Shown: positions 1-9,062, numbered from the stretch's first letter. The stretch: 64,000 nucleotides of DNA from UBA8958 sp964571695 (GCA_964571695.1 CAZNDG010000006.1:43050-107049); one strand, 5' to 3'. Notes: a model not told the origin generated them from the letters alone. Numbers and translations are program-made.

Positions 1-1
1 C

Positions 2-313
2 GACGAGCGTAAATACGTCTCCGCCCTCATCGTCCCCGCCTTCGCGCCCCTGGAGGATTACGCCCGGAGCCGCAACATCGATTTTGCTTCTCACGAGGAA
101 CTGATCGGTCATCCCGAGATCGTGCAGTTCTATCACGAACGGATCGAAACGAATCAGAAGGATTTGGCGGGGTTCGAAAAAATAAAGAAATTCAAGTTGA
201 TGGCCAAGCCGTTCACCCAGGAGGACGGGGAAATGACCCCGACAATGAAGCTCAAGCGCAAGGTCATCAATGAGAAGTACCGCAACATTATCGACGGAAT
301 CTACCGGGAGTAA
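2..313 (+). CDS. Long-chain acyl-CoA ligase (AMP-forming), C-terminal end
   Basis: The 5' part lies outside the window; the frame is open from base 2 and ends at a TAA after about 103 codons. The visible part resembles the C-terminal domain of long-chain fatty acid CoA ligases (FAA1/FadD15-like), which activate fatty acids with ATP and CoA. Supporting features are an opening stretch DERKYVSALIVP, a helical segment, and the closing pattern MTPTMKLKRKVINEKY, where the family carries its conserved catalytic-lysine region. Activation of fatty acids or aromatic acids would fit a syntrophic anaerobe, but the substrate cannot be told from this fragment. Confidence 0.8.
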   Translation, partial: DERKYVSALIVPAFAPLEDYARSRNIDFASHEELIGHPEIVQFYHERIETNQKDLAGFEKIKKFKLMAKPFTQEDGEMTPTMKLKRKVINEKYRNIIDGIYRE

Positions 314-411
314 AGTGGAAAAGATCCGCTGCCTCTCCATACCCAGGTCAAGAGAAACACGGGGTCGGACAGGTCGGGACGGAAGCAGGACTTAGAGTCA
401 CTGAAGACACC

Positions 412-858
412 ATGAAATACACAGAAGCAAGATTGGGCCGTGTATTCGTCATCCGCATAGAAGATGGCGAAATTGTTCATGAAGTCATTGAAGAATTCGC
501 CCGGAACCACCAGATCAGCTCGGCGGCCCTGCTGATCCTCGGTGGCGCCGACGCCGGCAGCACCCTCGTCGTCGGCCCCCATGAAGATCGTATCCTCCCT
601 GTCGTCCCCCTTACCCATATCCTTGCCAACGCCCACGAAGCGACGGGGACCGGGACCATCTTCCCCGATGAACAGGGGGCACCCCTCCTCCATATGCACA
701 TGGCCTGCGGCCGCGGGGAGGAAACCATCACCGGTTGCATAAGGAGCGGCATCAAGGTCTGGCGGGTCATGGAGGTTATCCTCTTTGAACTCCTAAATGC
801 CAAAGCCGTTCGCCGCCCTGAGCCCCCTACGGGCTTTCAACTTCTCCAACCGGGATGA
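412..858 (+). CDS. PPC/DUF296 domain protein
   Basis: A 148-residue single-domain protein matching the PPC (plants and prokaryotes conserved, DUF296) fold. It starts KYTEARLGRVFVIRIEDGEIV, has a central ALLILGGADAG segment, and carries a histidine-rich PLLHMHMACGRG motif near residues 95-108, typical of the family's trimeric metal-binding site. Plant members are fused to AT-hooks and bind DNA; stand-alone prokaryotic members have no settled role. The ATG at 412 has only a weak purine-rich upstream signal. It stands alone between the acyl-CoA ligase and a convergent methyltransferase gene. Confidence 0.75.
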   Translation: MKYTEARLGRVFVIRIEDGEIVHEVIEEFARNHQISSAALLILGGADAGSTLVVGPHEDRILPVVPLTHILANAHEATGTGTIFPDEQGAPLLHMHMACGRGEETITGCIRSGIKVWRVMEVILFELLNAKAVRRPEPPTGFQLLQPG

Positions 859-968
859 ACCCGTCTTGTCCTCTGATTAGGCTTGCGAATCCCCGGAGCC
901 CCCGGAAGGGTAACCGCAACCCAACAGATCATCCCCACTGGGGAGGACATCCCGGTTGTTGATGCGCC

Positions 969-1667
969 TTATTTCAAATAACGGGGAACTAATGATTTGT
1001 CGATGGGAAAATCATCCGTAACGTAGCTTTTGACTGAACGTGCATAGAGGGCTTTGACCTTGCCGCCCAGGACCTCCATATCGACGTTCATGAAACCGGC
1101 CTTCCTTATGAGGGAGGCCAACTGTCGGGGAGAATAGTTGCTCAGCCCTCCTGTGGGCGGCAAGCCAAATCTTTCGAAATATCTCTTTCCGATTTCAATC
1201 TTATCCAGGGCATCCGCGTGATAATCCGTGTAGGTAATGGCGATCAGGGTGCCACCGTATTTCAAGACCCGGTGGGCCTCGCAAAGGGCGGGAAGCGGTT
1301 CCGACAGGTTATTGAGGATATTGGCCATCAAAACGGTATCGAAACTTGTCGGCAGAAAGGCCAGTTGCCGGCAATCACCCCTAATGAAGGAGACATGAGG
1401 CCTTACTGCGAGTCGTGTTTTTGCCACGGCCAGCATCTCCCTGGAAAGATCCATGGCCACGATACGCTCCGATCGCGGGGCGACCGCCCGGGTATAATAT
1501 CCCGTCCCGCAACCACATTCGAGGAGGACCCCCAGTTCCGTTTCCCGGTGCAAGCGGCCGTAAAGGGCATGCCGCAGTCCTCTCCCGACGACGTAATCCG
1601 TATCCCCGTCATACGTCCGGGCGTAGCGACCCCAATAGTTATCATCCGGACTTTTCATGGGCAACAA
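969..1667 (-). CDS. Class I SAM-dependent methyltransferase
   Basis: A 232-residue cytosolic protein of the Methyltransf_11 type. Motif I (LLECGCGTGYYTRAV, about residues 48-62) is the glycine-rich AdoMet loop. The acidic residue ending strand 2 is in IVAMDLSREML, and motif III is near DTVLMANILNNL. The C-terminal third (PRQLASLIRKAGFMNVDMEV) is the usual final sheet. The substrate is unknown; relatives methylate small molecules such as quinones or arsenite, but no specificity residues are diagnostic here. An internal ATG three codons in is an equally possible start. It is convergent with the PPC gene and not clearly in an operon. Confidence 0.8.
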   Translation of the reverse strand: MLPMKSPDDNYWGRYARTYDGDTDYVVGRGLRHALYGRLHRETELGVLLECGCGTGYYTRAVAPRSERIVAMDLSREMLAVAKTRLAVRPHVSFIRGDCRQLAFLPTSFDTVLMANILNNLSEPLPALCEAHRVLKYGGTLIAITYTDYHADALDKIEIGKRYFERFGLPPTGGLSNYSPRQLASLIRKAGFMNVDMEVLGGKVKALYARSVKSYVTDDFPIDKSLVPRYLK

Positions 1668-1907
1668 TACTCCGAATTTGTATTTCGATCGCCCGAAAGG
1701 TTCTGCGACGCGTTGGACATATGGGAGTGTTCCCGCTTCAACCTGATCACGATCCTGTCTTATATCAGGTAAACGGTGCTCCTCGTCAACAGTAAACCTT
1801 ATTTCCGGGCTCCCGGAGACGGAAAACCTTCATTACTCCCCATCCGGCAAATAACGTTTGCCTTAATCGGCGCGGCTGGAGTATAAGGAGCGGCAAAGGA
1901 GGGCGTC

Positions 1908-2561
1908 ATGCAGAAGCGAAACGTATTGATGATCTCAGTTTTGCTGATTCTTTTCTTTTTCCCACTCCCGGCCGCAACCCAGGAGTTCAAGGAAATCCCT
2001 CTGGTCAAGCCTCAGATGGACAGCGGCCGGCTCCTCATGCATGTCCTGAAGGACCGCCGTTCATCCCGGGAATTCAGCAACCGTAAACTCCCCATCCGGG
2101 TCATCTCCAACCTCCTCTGGAGCGCCTGCGGCGTCAATCGCCCGGAATCGGGAAAGCGGACCGTTCCTTCGGCAGGAAACTGGCAGGAAATCGACGTCTA
2201 TGTGGCAACGGCAAAGGGATTGTACGTTTATGATGCCCGCCGCCATCGCCTGCATCCCGTTCTGGATCGGGACATTCGTGCCCTGACGGGCTCGCAGTCC
2301 TATGTCAAAGATGCCCCCATCGATCTGATCTATGTGGCGGATTATGCGCGGATGGGAAACGCCGCCCCCGAGGTAAAGGACCTCTATGCGGCCATCGATA
2401 CGGGCTTCATAAGCCAGAATGTCTATCTTTACAGCGCCTCCGAAGGTCTGGCGACGGTGGCGCGGGGAACCATGGACCGAGCAGCCCTCGGTCAGGCCAT
2501 GATGCTCCGTCCAGACCAGCGCATCATCCTTGCCCAAACGGTAGGCTATCCAAAGAAATAA
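1908..2561 (+). CDS. Exported SagB/ThcOx-type nitroreductase-family protein
   Basis: A 217-residue protein with an N-terminal signal peptide (hydrophobic core MISVLLILFFFPLPA, about residues 8-22), so it is predicted to be exported. The mature part has nitroreductase-fold hallmarks: LKDRRSSREFSNRKLPIRVISNLLWSA-like FMN-contact region near residues 47-73, a central NWQEIDVYVA strand, and a C-terminal GYPKK. Family members are FMN oxidoreductases; the partner and substrate are unknown. A good ribosome-binding site (AAAGGAGG) lies just before the ATG. The downstream DUF2784 gene begins 14 bases later and is probably co-transcribed. Confidence 0.78.
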   Translation: MQKRNVLMISVLLILFFFPLPAATQEFKEIPLVKPQMDSGRLLMHVLKDRRSSREFSNRKLPIRVISNLLWSACGVNRPESGKRTVPSAGNWQEIDVYVATAKGLYVYDARRHRLHPVLDRDIRALTGSQSYVKDAPIDLIYVADYARMGNAAPEVKDLYAAIDTGFISQNVYLYSASEGLATVARGTMDRAALGQAMMLRPDQRIILAQTVGYPKK

Positions 2562-2575
2562 AGTGTTGAAGGATC

Positions 2576-2977
2576 ATGGCCTTTGCACTCCTCGCCGATT
2601 TTGTCGTCGTCGTTCATTTCCTTTTCATCCTCTTTGTCGTTGCGGGCGGATTTCTGGCCCTGAGGAACGTAAGGTGGACCTGTCTCCATGTCCCCGCCGC
2701 CGTCTGGGGCGTGCTAATGGAATGGACCGGCTGGATATGCCCCCTGACCCCCCTGGAAAACCGGCTGCGCCGCCTGGGCGGAGGGCCGGCTTACGGCTCC
2801 GATTTCGTCGAGCGATACATCGTCTCCCTGATCTACCCGGAGGCACTGACCCGCAACGAGCAGGTCTTACTTGGGCTGGCGGTCCTTGTAATCAACGGCG
2901 GGATCTACGGCTGGCTGGCGGTCCGGATGTGGAGTTCCCGGGGGAGGGATGGAAGGGAAGTGGCTTTGAAGAAATAG
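2576..2977 (+). CDS. DUF2784 family membrane protein
   Basis: A 133-residue integral membrane protein with three predicted helices: residues 3-27, about 38-52 and about 101-118. The segment MEWTGWICPLTPLENRLR near residue 48 and the following GSDFVERY are the DUF2784 signature. No biochemical function is known for this family. It follows the nitroreductase-like gene by 14 bases, suggesting a two-gene operon, and ends at the bidirectional hairpin facing the first ATP synthase c-subunit gene. Confidence 0.8.
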   Translation: MAFALLADFVVVVHFLFILFVVAGGFLALRNVRWTCLHVPAAVWGVLMEWTGWICPLTPLENRLRRLGGGPAYGSDFVERYIVSLIYPEALTRNEQVLLGLAVLVINGGIYGWLAVRMWSSRGRDGREVALKK

Positions 2978-3020
2978 AAAAGGGAAAAGGAGTCTGTTTT
3001 TAGTGCCCCTTTTCCCTTTT
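2978..3020. terminator. Bidirectional terminator-like hairpin between convergent genes
   Basis: Two perfect 13-base arms (AAAAGGGAAAAGG at 2978-2990 and its complement at 3008-3020) enclose a 17-base loop. A-rich and T-rich stretches at the two arm ends give U-runs in both transcripts. The position exactly between the convergent DUF2784 gene and atpE supports a shared terminator. Confidence 0.6.
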
Positions 3021-3050
3021 CGAAAATAACGATAAAGATATGAATGTCTG

Positions 3051-3425
3051 TTATCCGCCGATGCCCGCAAACTTAAGGAGCGGATTGGCGTACAGGATGA
3101 CTAAGGAAACGACGAGGGCATAGATCGCCACCGATTCCGTCATGGCCATACCGACCATCATGGTAAGCATGATTTTACCCTGGGCTTCGGGGTTTCTGCC
3201 TACGGCATTGTTGGCGCCGCTGGTTGCCTGACCAAGACCGAGGCCTGCTCCCACCGCCCCGATTCCCATCGCTAAACCGGCGGCCAGGACGCTGCAGCCA
3301 AGAATGATCGCCTTGGTGTAATCAACTGCTCCGCCGGGCGCCGCCGCTTCGGCCGCCATTGCCAGAGGAGCGACAACCAATACCAACGTTACTGCCAAAA
3401 TACCCCTTACCAAACCTTTTTTCAT
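3051..3425 (-). CDS. atpE: ATP synthase Fo c subunit, copy 1
   Basis: A 124-residue proteolipid. The usual c-subunit hairpin (about residues 38-118) follows a signal-like N-terminal extension (MKKGLVRGILAVTLVLVVAPLAMAA) that is longer than in classical 75-90 residue c subunits. Helix 1 has the glycine-repeat GIGAVGAGLGLG, the polar loop is GRNPEAQG, and helix 2 carries the ion-binding carboxylate in MTESVAIY. The position equivalent to the helix-1 glutamine of Na+-type c subunits is leucine, arguing against a classical Na+ site although ES and Y are present in helix 2. It is a lone gene, far from atpB at 9.4 kb, and has a paralogue at 31.7 kb. Confidence 0.9.
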   Translation of the reverse strand: MKKGLVRGILAVTLVLVVAPLAMAAEAAAPGGAVDYTKAIILGCSVLAAGLAMGIGAVGAGLGLGQATSGANNAVGRNPEAQGKIMLTMMVGMAMTESVAIYALVVSLVILYANPLLKFAGIGG

Positions 3426-3561
3426 TTCTTGCCTCCTTTGATTGATTTTTTAATACCCGAAACTGCAACTAAACTAAGACTTTTTCTATCCCCCTTTGCA
3501 CCCCCTTTCCGCTCACCGGTACGGGCAACGCTTCCCACCAGTGTAACATTTCTGCGGATCC

Positions 3562-3588
3562 CATATAAAACCGTGATCCGATTGTCAA
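3562..3588 (-). promoter_or_regulatory. Sigma-70 type promoter for atpE copy 1
   Basis: On the minus strand TTGACA (3583-3588) is followed after 15 bases by TATATG (3562-3567), about 137 bases upstream of the atpE start. This housekeeping-type signal contrasts with the sigma-54 promoter of the second c-subunit gene. Confidence 0.55.
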
Positions 3589-3671
3589 GAAATATTTGGC
3601 GCCCGGCGGGGCAATTATGATATAGATCCGCTCCACAAAAACAGAGGAAGAGGAACAAACTAATCAGCGCC

Positions 3672-4136
3672 ATGTTATCAGATCGGGAAAAAGCTCTGGC
3701 CCGCCGCCTCCAAGGCGACATTCCCATCGTCAGCCGGCCCTTTGAGGAAATCGGGGCGGCGGCGGGACAGACGGAACAGGAGGTCCGGGCATTCATCGAC
3801 CGGCTTATCATTCAGGGGGTAATCCGTAGATTCGGGGCCGTCGTCCGGCATCGTGAGGTGGGATATACCCACAACGCCATCGTCGCCTGGTCGGCGCCGT
3901 CGAACCGCATCGAGGAAGCGGGATGCTATCTGGCGGCGCAGCGGGAAGTCACCCACTGCTATGAAAGAACACCCCCCTTTCTCGGCCGGTACAATCTTTT
4001 CTCCATGATCCACGGCCGGGGGGAGGATGCCGGCGCCATGATCGGACGTTTCGCCAGGGAGATGGAGATCGACGATTACCTGATCCTGAGGAGCGAAGAA
4101 GAACTGAAAAAGACGTCTATGGAGTATTTTACATGA
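3672..4136 (+). CDS. ahbB: Siroheme decarboxylase subunit AhbB (Lrp/AsnC-like)
   Basis: A 154-residue Lrp/AsnC-fold protein. It has an N-terminal winged-helix part (residues 1-60) and the AhbA/B signatures RRFGAVVRHREVGYTHNAIV (about 55-74) and THCYERTPPFLGRYNLFSMIHG (about 97-118). AhbA/AhbB decarboxylate siroheme to didecarboxysiroheme in the alternative heme pathway of sulfate reducers and related anaerobes; family knowledge assigns the conserved histidine and tyrosine to catalysis. The stop overlaps the ATG of hemL (ATGA), so a heme/tetrapyrrole operon is likely. No ahbA partner is visible in the window. A purely transcriptional Lrp-type role is the less likely alternative. Confidence 0.82.
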   Translation: MLSDREKALARRLQGDIPIVSRPFEEIGAAAGQTEQEVRAFIDRLIIQGVIRRFGAVVRHREVGYTHNAIVAWSAPSNRIEEAGCYLAAQREVTHCYERTPPFLGRYNLFSMIHGRGEDAGAMIGRFAREMEIDDYLILRSEEELKKTSMEYFT

Positions 4137-5416
4137 AAGAAAGATCTCAAGCCCTATTTGCCCAGGCGGCAAAACTTATCCCCGGAGGGGTCAACAGTCC
4201 GGTGCGGGCCTTCAAGGCCGTGGGCGGGGCACCGGTCTTCATTAACGCCGGACGGGGCGCGCGGATATGCGACGTGGACGGCAATGAATACATCGATTAT
4301 GTCATGTCCTGGGGTCCCCTGATTCTCGGTCACGCCCACCCGGCGGTCGTGGCGGCGATCTCGGCACAGGCTGAAAAGGGGAGCAGCTTCGGCGCCCCGA
4401 CGCCCCTTGAAGTGGAACTGGCCGGGATGATTCTTGATGCCTTTCCCGCCCTGGAAATGCTCCGGATGATGAGTTCTGGAACGGAGGCGGTCATGACGGC
4501 CGTCCGCCTGGCCCGGGCCTTCACCGGCCGGGACAGGATCGTCAAGTTTGCCGGCTGTTATCACGGCCACAGCGATTCCCTCCTGGCCAGGGCCGGTTCC
4601 GGCGTGGCCACCCTGGGCATTCCCGACAGTCCCGGTGTGCCGGGAAGCCTGGCCGAACTCACCATTACCCTCCCCTTCAACGATTCCGGGGCGGTCGCCG
4701 CCGTCTTTGCCAAGCATGGTCCGGAAATCGCCGCCGTCATCGTCGAACCCGCCGCCGGCAATATGGGGGTGGTCCCGCCCCAGCCGGGATTTCTTTCCCG
4801 ACTGCGGGAGCTCACACGGGCGCACGGGAGCCTCCTCATCTTTGACGAAGTCATCACGGGCTTCCGCCTTGCCTGGGGAGGATACCCGGGGGGCGGCGGC
4901 ATCGATCCGGACCTTGCCTGCCTGGGCAAGATCATCGGTGGAGGTCTCCCCGTGGGGGCCGTCGGGGGAAAACGGGCGGTCATGGAACAACTGGCGCCTC
5001 TGGGGCCGGTATATCAGGCGGGCACCCTTTCCGGGAACCCCCTGGCCATGGCGGCGGGGCTGGCGACCCTGACCATCCTCCGGGAAGGCATGGAATGTTA
5101 TGAAGCAATGAAGCGATACGCCTTCAGCCTCTGCGAAGAAATGCAGGGTCTGTTCAGACGCAAGGGCATTCCCGTGACGATCAACCGGCTCGGTTCCATG
5201 TTCACCATCTTTTTCACCGCCGGACCCGTCTGCGACCTGGAGACGGCCCGGCGCTCCGATACGGAGTTATTCGCCCGCTTCTTCCGAGGGATGATGAGCA
5301 ACGGCGTCAATCCACCTCCCTCCCAGTTTGAGGCCTGGTTCGTTTCTCTGGCCCATGATCTCCTGGATGCGGAAAAGACCCTGGAAGCGTGCGCCCGGAC
5401 CCTGGAGACAATGTGA
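4133..5416 (+). CDS. hemL: Glutamate-1-semialdehyde 2,1-aminomutase
   Basis: A 427-residue PLP enzyme converting glutamate-1-semialdehyde to 5-aminolevulinate, the entry to tetrapyrrole synthesis by the C5 route. Its length is normal for the family. The start LIPGGVNSPVRAF, the MSSGTEAVMTAVRLARA helix, the cofactor-binding FDEVITGFR and the Schiff-base lysine in LGKIIGGGLPVGAVGG (about residue 265) are diagnostic. It is translationally coupled to ahbB through a four-base overlap, linking the first step of the pathway to siroheme-dependent heme synthesis. Confidence 0.95.
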   Translation: MKERSQALFAQAAKLIPGGVNSPVRAFKAVGGAPVFINAGRGARICDVDGNEYIDYVMSWGPLILGHAHPAVVAAISAQAEKGSSFGAPTPLEVELAGMILDAFPALEMLRMMSSGTEAVMTAVRLARAFTGRDRIVKFAGCYHGHSDSLLARAGSGVATLGIPDSPGVPGSLAELTITLPFNDSGAVAAVFAKHGPEIAAVIVEPAAGNMGVVPPQPGFLSRLRELTRAHGSLLIFDEVITGFRLAWGGYPGGGGIDPDLACLGKIIGGGLPVGAVGGKRAVMEQLAPLGPVYQAGTLSGNPLAMAAGLATLTILREGMECYEAMKRYAFSLCEEMQGLFRRKGIPVTINRLGSMFTIFFTAGPVCDLETARRSDTELFARFFRGMMSNGVNPPPSQFEAWFVSLAHDLLDAEKTLEACARTLETM

Positions 5417-5518
5417 AGAGCCGCCTCCAGGCTAAGGCCGTGACTACCTAACGCCCGCGATGAAAACCCGCGACATGGAATGGGACCATAAACAGCAGTC
5501 CGACGGGAGCAGACAATC

Positions 5519-6535
5519 ATGGAAAAAATATTAGTAACCGGGGCCGCCGGTTTCATCGGCTTTCACATGTGCCGGAAGCTCCTTGCCACCGGCCGGAACG
5601 TCGTGGGCATCGACAACCTCAACCCCTACTACGAGGTCCGTCTGAAAGAAGACCGCCTGCGCCTTCTAAAAGAGGACCGGTCGTTTCGCTTCTTCCGTCT
5701 GGACATCGCCGACCGGGAGGCCCTGGCCGACCTCTTCGCCCGGGAGGAACCACCGGTGGTGGTGCATCTTGCCGCCCAGGCCGGTGTCCGTTACTCCCTG
5801 ACGAATCCCTACGCCTATCTGGACAGCAACCTGACCGGTTTTTTGAACATCCTGGAAGGCTGCCGGCGTCACCGCGTCTCCCACCTTGTTTACGCCTCCT
5901 CCAGTTCCGTTTACGGAGGCAACACCCGCCTGCCCTTTTCGGTTCATCACAACGTGGACCATCCCGTCAGTCTCTATGCGGCCACAAAAAAGGCCAACGA
6001 ACTCATGGCCCACTCCTATGCCGCCCTGTACGGGATCCCCTGCACGGGTCTGCGTTTCTTCACCGTTTACGGACCCTGGGGGCGGCCGGATATGGCCCTG
6101 TTCCTATTCACCCGGGCCATTCTCGCCGGCAAGCCCATCGATGTTTACAACGAAGGGCGGATGGAGCGTGATTTCACCTACGTCGACGACATCATCGAGG
6201 GCGTCTTCCGGATCATGACGCGGCCTCCGGCCCCCGATCCGTCCTGGAACAGTGGCAATCCAGACCCCGCGGGGAGTTTCGCCCCGTACCGCTTATACAA
6301 CATCGGCAATCATCAGCCTGTCGCCCTCCTCGATTTCATCGCCGCCCTGGAGAAAAATCTGGGGAAGAAAGCGAAGATGCGTCTCCTCCCCATGCAGCCC
6401 GGCGACGTCCCGGCAACCTGCGCCGACGTGGAAGACCTAACGGCCGCCGTGGGATTCAGCCCCGCCACATCCATCGCCACGGGAATTGCGCGTTTTGTCG
6501 AGTGGTACAAGAAATACTACCTGGATAAAGAATAA
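5519..6535 (+). CDS. UDP-glucuronate 4-epimerase-like sugar-nucleotide epimerase
   Basis: A 338-residue extended SDR enzyme. The NAD-binding GAAGFIG motif is at residues 8-14, the active-site YAATKKAN (Tyr-x3-Lys) lies near residues 156-163, and the sequence VGIDNLNPYYEVRLKEDRL is characteristic of the UDP-glucuronate epimerase (LspL/Cap1J) clade. It should interconvert UDP-glucuronate and UDP-galacturonate for surface polysaccharide. It heads a run of three nucleotide-sugar genes (epimerase, gmd, fcl), but gaps of about 90-120 bases leave operon structure open. Confidence 0.88.
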   Translation: MEKILVTGAAGFIGFHMCRKLLATGRNVVGIDNLNPYYEVRLKEDRLRLLKEDRSFRFFRLDIADREALADLFAREEPPVVVHLAAQAGVRYSLTNPYAYLDSNLTGFLNILEGCRRHRVSHLVYASSSSVYGGNTRLPFSVHHNVDHPVSLYAATKKANELMAHSYAALYGIPCTGLRFFTVYGPWGRPDMALFLFTRAILAGKPIDVYNEGRMERDFTYVDDIIEGVFRIMTRPPAPDPSWNSGNPDPAGSFAPYRLYNIGNHQPVALLDFIAALEKNLGKKAKMRLLPMQPGDVPATCADVEDLTAAVGFSPATSIATGIARFVEWYKKYYLDKE

Positions 6536-6651
6536 TGTGATAGGAAGACATCGTTCAAATCCCCAGGACCGGATTGGCTATCAAGGGAGTCGGTCATATC
6601 CGGCGGCCTGGAGATAATCTCGGTCAACATACAGGGAGACGATTTCTACTA

Positions 6652-7680
6652 ATGAAAAAGGCATTCATCACCGGCATAACCGGCCAGGACGGATCGTATC
6701 TGGCCGAATTTCTCCTCGGCAAGGGTTATGAGATCCACGGGCTGATCCGTCGGGCCAGCACCTTCAATACGGACCGCATCGATCATCTGTACAAGGACTT
6801 CCACGATCCCGAGGCGCGGATCTACCTTCATTACGGCGATCTGGCTGTCTCCGGGCAGCTCACGGACCTTCTGAACGACATCAAGCCCGATGAGATCTAT
6901 CACCTCGGCGCCCAGAGCCATGTGCGGGTGAGCTTCGACATGGCGGAGTACACCGGGGATGTTACGGGACTGGGGACGCTGCGGCTCCTCGAGGCGATCC
7001 GCAAGTCCGGAATCAACTCCCGATTCTATCAGGCCTCGTCCAGCGAGATGTTCGGCGCCGCCCCGCCGCCCCAGAGCGAAGCCACCCCCTTCCAGCCTCA
7101 GAGCCCCTACGCCGCCGCCAAGGTTTACGCCTATTACATCGTGAAGAACTACCGCGAGGCCTACCGGATCTTCGCGGCCAACGGCATCCTTTTCAACCAC
7201 GAATCACCGCGGCGCGGCGAGACCTTCGTCACCCGGAAGATCACCCGGGCGGCAACGCGGATCAAACTGGGCCTCCAGGAAAAACTGTTTCTCGGCAATC
7301 TGGAGGCGAAACGGGACTGGGGATTCGCCGGGGATTACGTGGAAGCCATGTGGCTCATGCTCCAGCAGGACCACCCCGACGATTTTGTCATCGCCACCGG
7401 AGAGACTCACTCCGTGCGGGAATTCGCTCAAAGGGTCTTCGAGAAACTAAATCTGGACTATGAAAAATACGTCGCCATCGACCGGCGGTATTTCCGCCCC
7501 ACGGAAGTGGACGTCCTGCTAGGGGACGCGTCCAAGGCCAGGAAACGCATGGACTGGCGGCCCCGGGTAAGCTTTGAAGGTCTCATCGACATGATGATCG
7601 CCGCCGACATGGAGAGCGCCCGGAAAGAAAAGACCCTCTGCGAGGCGGGGTATGAAATCGGAAATCACAACCAACTCTGA
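6652..7680 (+). CDS. gmd: GDP-mannose 4,6-dehydratase
   Basis: A 342-residue SDR enzyme that makes GDP-4-keto-6-deoxymannose. Diagnostic stretches are GITGQDGSYLAEFLL (cofactor loop), GDLAVSGQLTDLL, SSSEMFG, the catalytic YAAAKVYAYYIVKNYREAY and NHESPRRGETFVTRKITR. I chose the ATG at 6652 because the Gmd family begins KKAFITGITGQDG there; an in-frame ATG 26 codons earlier would add an unrelated peptide. An AGGGAG stretch lies about 15 bases upstream. It works with the fcl gene downstream to form GDP-fucose or a related deoxysugar. Confidence 0.95.
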   Translation: MKKAFITGITGQDGSYLAEFLLGKGYEIHGLIRRASTFNTDRIDHLYKDFHDPEARIYLHYGDLAVSGQLTDLLNDIKPDEIYHLGAQSHVRVSFDMAEYTGDVTGLGTLRLLEAIRKSGINSRFYQASSSEMFGAAPPPQSEATPFQPQSPYAAAKVYAYYIVKNYREAYRIFAANGILFNHESPRRGETFVTRKITRAATRIKLGLQEKLFLGNLEAKRDWGFAGDYVEAMWLMLQQDHPDDFVIATGETHSVREFAQRVFEKLNLDYEKYVAIDRRYFRPTEVDVLLGDASKARKRMDWRPRVSFEGLIDMMIAADMESARKEKTLCEAGYEIGNHNQL

Positions 7681-7773
7681 ATCGCGACGCCGGGGGCCGA
7701 TCGCGTGTCTTCTTGACGGCGCGGCCGGAGCGGTGGCGGCGATTCAGCAACCCAAGGGAGCGGAAGCGGCGGG

Positions 7774-8718
7774 ATGAAGAACAAGCGCATCACCATCACG
7801 GGCGGCAAGGGGTTTCTCGGCACCCACCTGGTCAAGGGGTTTCGGGACCGGGGCTACGAAAATATCCTCATCGCCGATTTACCGGACTATAATCTGGTTC
7901 GCGGGGAAGATGTCCGGCGCCTGTATGCCGAAACGAAACCCGACATCATCATCCACCTGGCCGCCAAGGTAGGGGGTATCGGCTTCAACAGGGAGCATCC
8001 GGGGGCCCTCTTCTATGAAAACATCATGATGGGCACTCAGATGATCCACGAGGGATACCTGAGCGGGATCGAGAAATTCGTAGCCCTGGGCACGATCTGC
8101 GCCTATCCCAAATTCACTCCCGTACCCTTCCGGGAAGACGAACTCTGGAACGGCTATCCCGAGGAGACCAACGCCCCTTACGGCCTGGCGAAGAAGATGA
8201 TGCTCGTCCAGTCGCAGGCGTACCGCCAGCAATACGGATTCAACGCCATATTTCTCCTGCCCGTTAATCTCTACGGACCGGGAGACAATTTCGATCCCCG
8301 TTCCTCCCACGTCATCCCCGCCCTGATCAAGAAATGCGTGGATGCCAGAAGAGCGGGGGAGGAGAAAGTGACGGTCTGGGGAACAGGCAAGGCCACCCGG
8401 GAGTTCTTCTATGTGGAAGACGCCGCCGAAGCCATCATCTTGGCCACGGAAAGGTACCACAGACCCGAGCCGGTCAACATCGGCGCCGGGTTTGAGATCT
8501 CCATCCGCGAGCTGGCGGAACTGATCGTCGAGTTGACCGGCTATGCCGGCCGGATCGTCTGGGACACCAGCCAGCCCGACGGCCAGCCGCGGCGGATGCT
8601 CGATACGACCCGGGCCTGGGAAGAAATAGGTTTTCGGTCCCGGACCGACTTCCGGGAGGGCCTCCGCCGGACAATCTCCTGGTACGAAAACGAAGGGATA
8701 AAGAGAAAGTATGAGTGA
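7774..8718 (+). CDS. fcl: GDP-L-fucose synthase
   Basis: A 314-residue SDR epimerase/reductase acting on the product of Gmd. It has a GGKGFLGTHLV cofactor loop (residues 9-19), a GTICAYPKF segment carrying the catalytic cysteine, and a YGLAKKM Tyr-x3-Lys pair. The two serines usual before the catalytic cysteine are Thr-Ile here; such variants occur in this family, so activity is still expected. The pairing with gmd strongly supports GDP-fucose synthesis for O-antigen or exopolysaccharide. Confidence 0.92.
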   Translation: MKNKRITITGGKGFLGTHLVKGFRDRGYENILIADLPDYNLVRGEDVRRLYAETKPDIIIHLAAKVGGIGFNREHPGALFYENIMMGTQMIHEGYLSGIEKFVALGTICAYPKFTPVPFREDELWNGYPEETNAPYGLAKKMMLVQSQAYRQQYGFNAIFLLPVNLYGPGDNFDPRSSHVIPALIKKCVDARRAGEEKVTVWGTGKATREFFYVEDAAEAIILATERYHRPEPVNIGAGFEISIRELAELIVELTGYAGRIVWDTSQPDGQPRRMLDTTRAWEEIGFRSRTDFREGLRRTISWYENEGIKRKYE

Positions 8719-8777
8719 ACGGGGCCGTCATTTTTTGTTGACTTCCCCCCCCTATCGTGTTAAGAGGCGCTGCGTCA

Positions 8778-9062
8778 ATGGATAAAGAGGGCAAAAAAGC
8801 ATACGTCCAGATGGCATACGCCAGCAGCATCGGCTTCGCCTTCGTCCTGTTGATCTTTGGAGGTCTCTTTCTCGGCAACTGGCTGGACAAGAAGATGGGC
8901 ACATCCTTCTTCTTTACCGTCCTGCTCTTCATCATGGGCGTCATCGGCGGATTTAGGAACATTTACGTCCTGATCGGCAAATCATTTCAGGATGATAAAA
9001 TAATTATCAAGAGTATAAAAAGTGAACCTCACCGGAAAAGACCCGCTCCAGCAAAGGCTTGA
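8778..9062 (+). CDS. AtpZ/AtpI-like Fo accessory membrane protein
   Basis: A protein of about 94 residues with two transmembrane helices (about residues 11-33 and 41-63) joined by a GNWLDKKMGTSFF turn, as in AtpZ/AtpQ-type proteins at the head of ATP synthase Fo operons. The ATG at 8778 follows an AAGAGG ribosome-binding site; a longer frame begins seven codons upstream. The last 41 bases overlap the next gene, so translation is coupled. Members are thought to aid Mg2+ uptake or c-ring assembly. Confidence 0.75.
   Translation: MDKEGKKAYVQMAYASSIGFAFVLLIFGGLFLGNWLDKKMGTSFFFTVLLFIMGVIGGFRNIYVLIGKSFQDDKIIIKSIKSEPHRKRPAPAKA

Noticed and set aside
3051..3425. Na+-specific c subunit
   Set aside because: Helix 2 has ES and Tyr, but the helix-1 glutamine of Na+-binding c subunits is Leu here (Ile in copy 2), so Na+ specificity is not supported by sequence alone.
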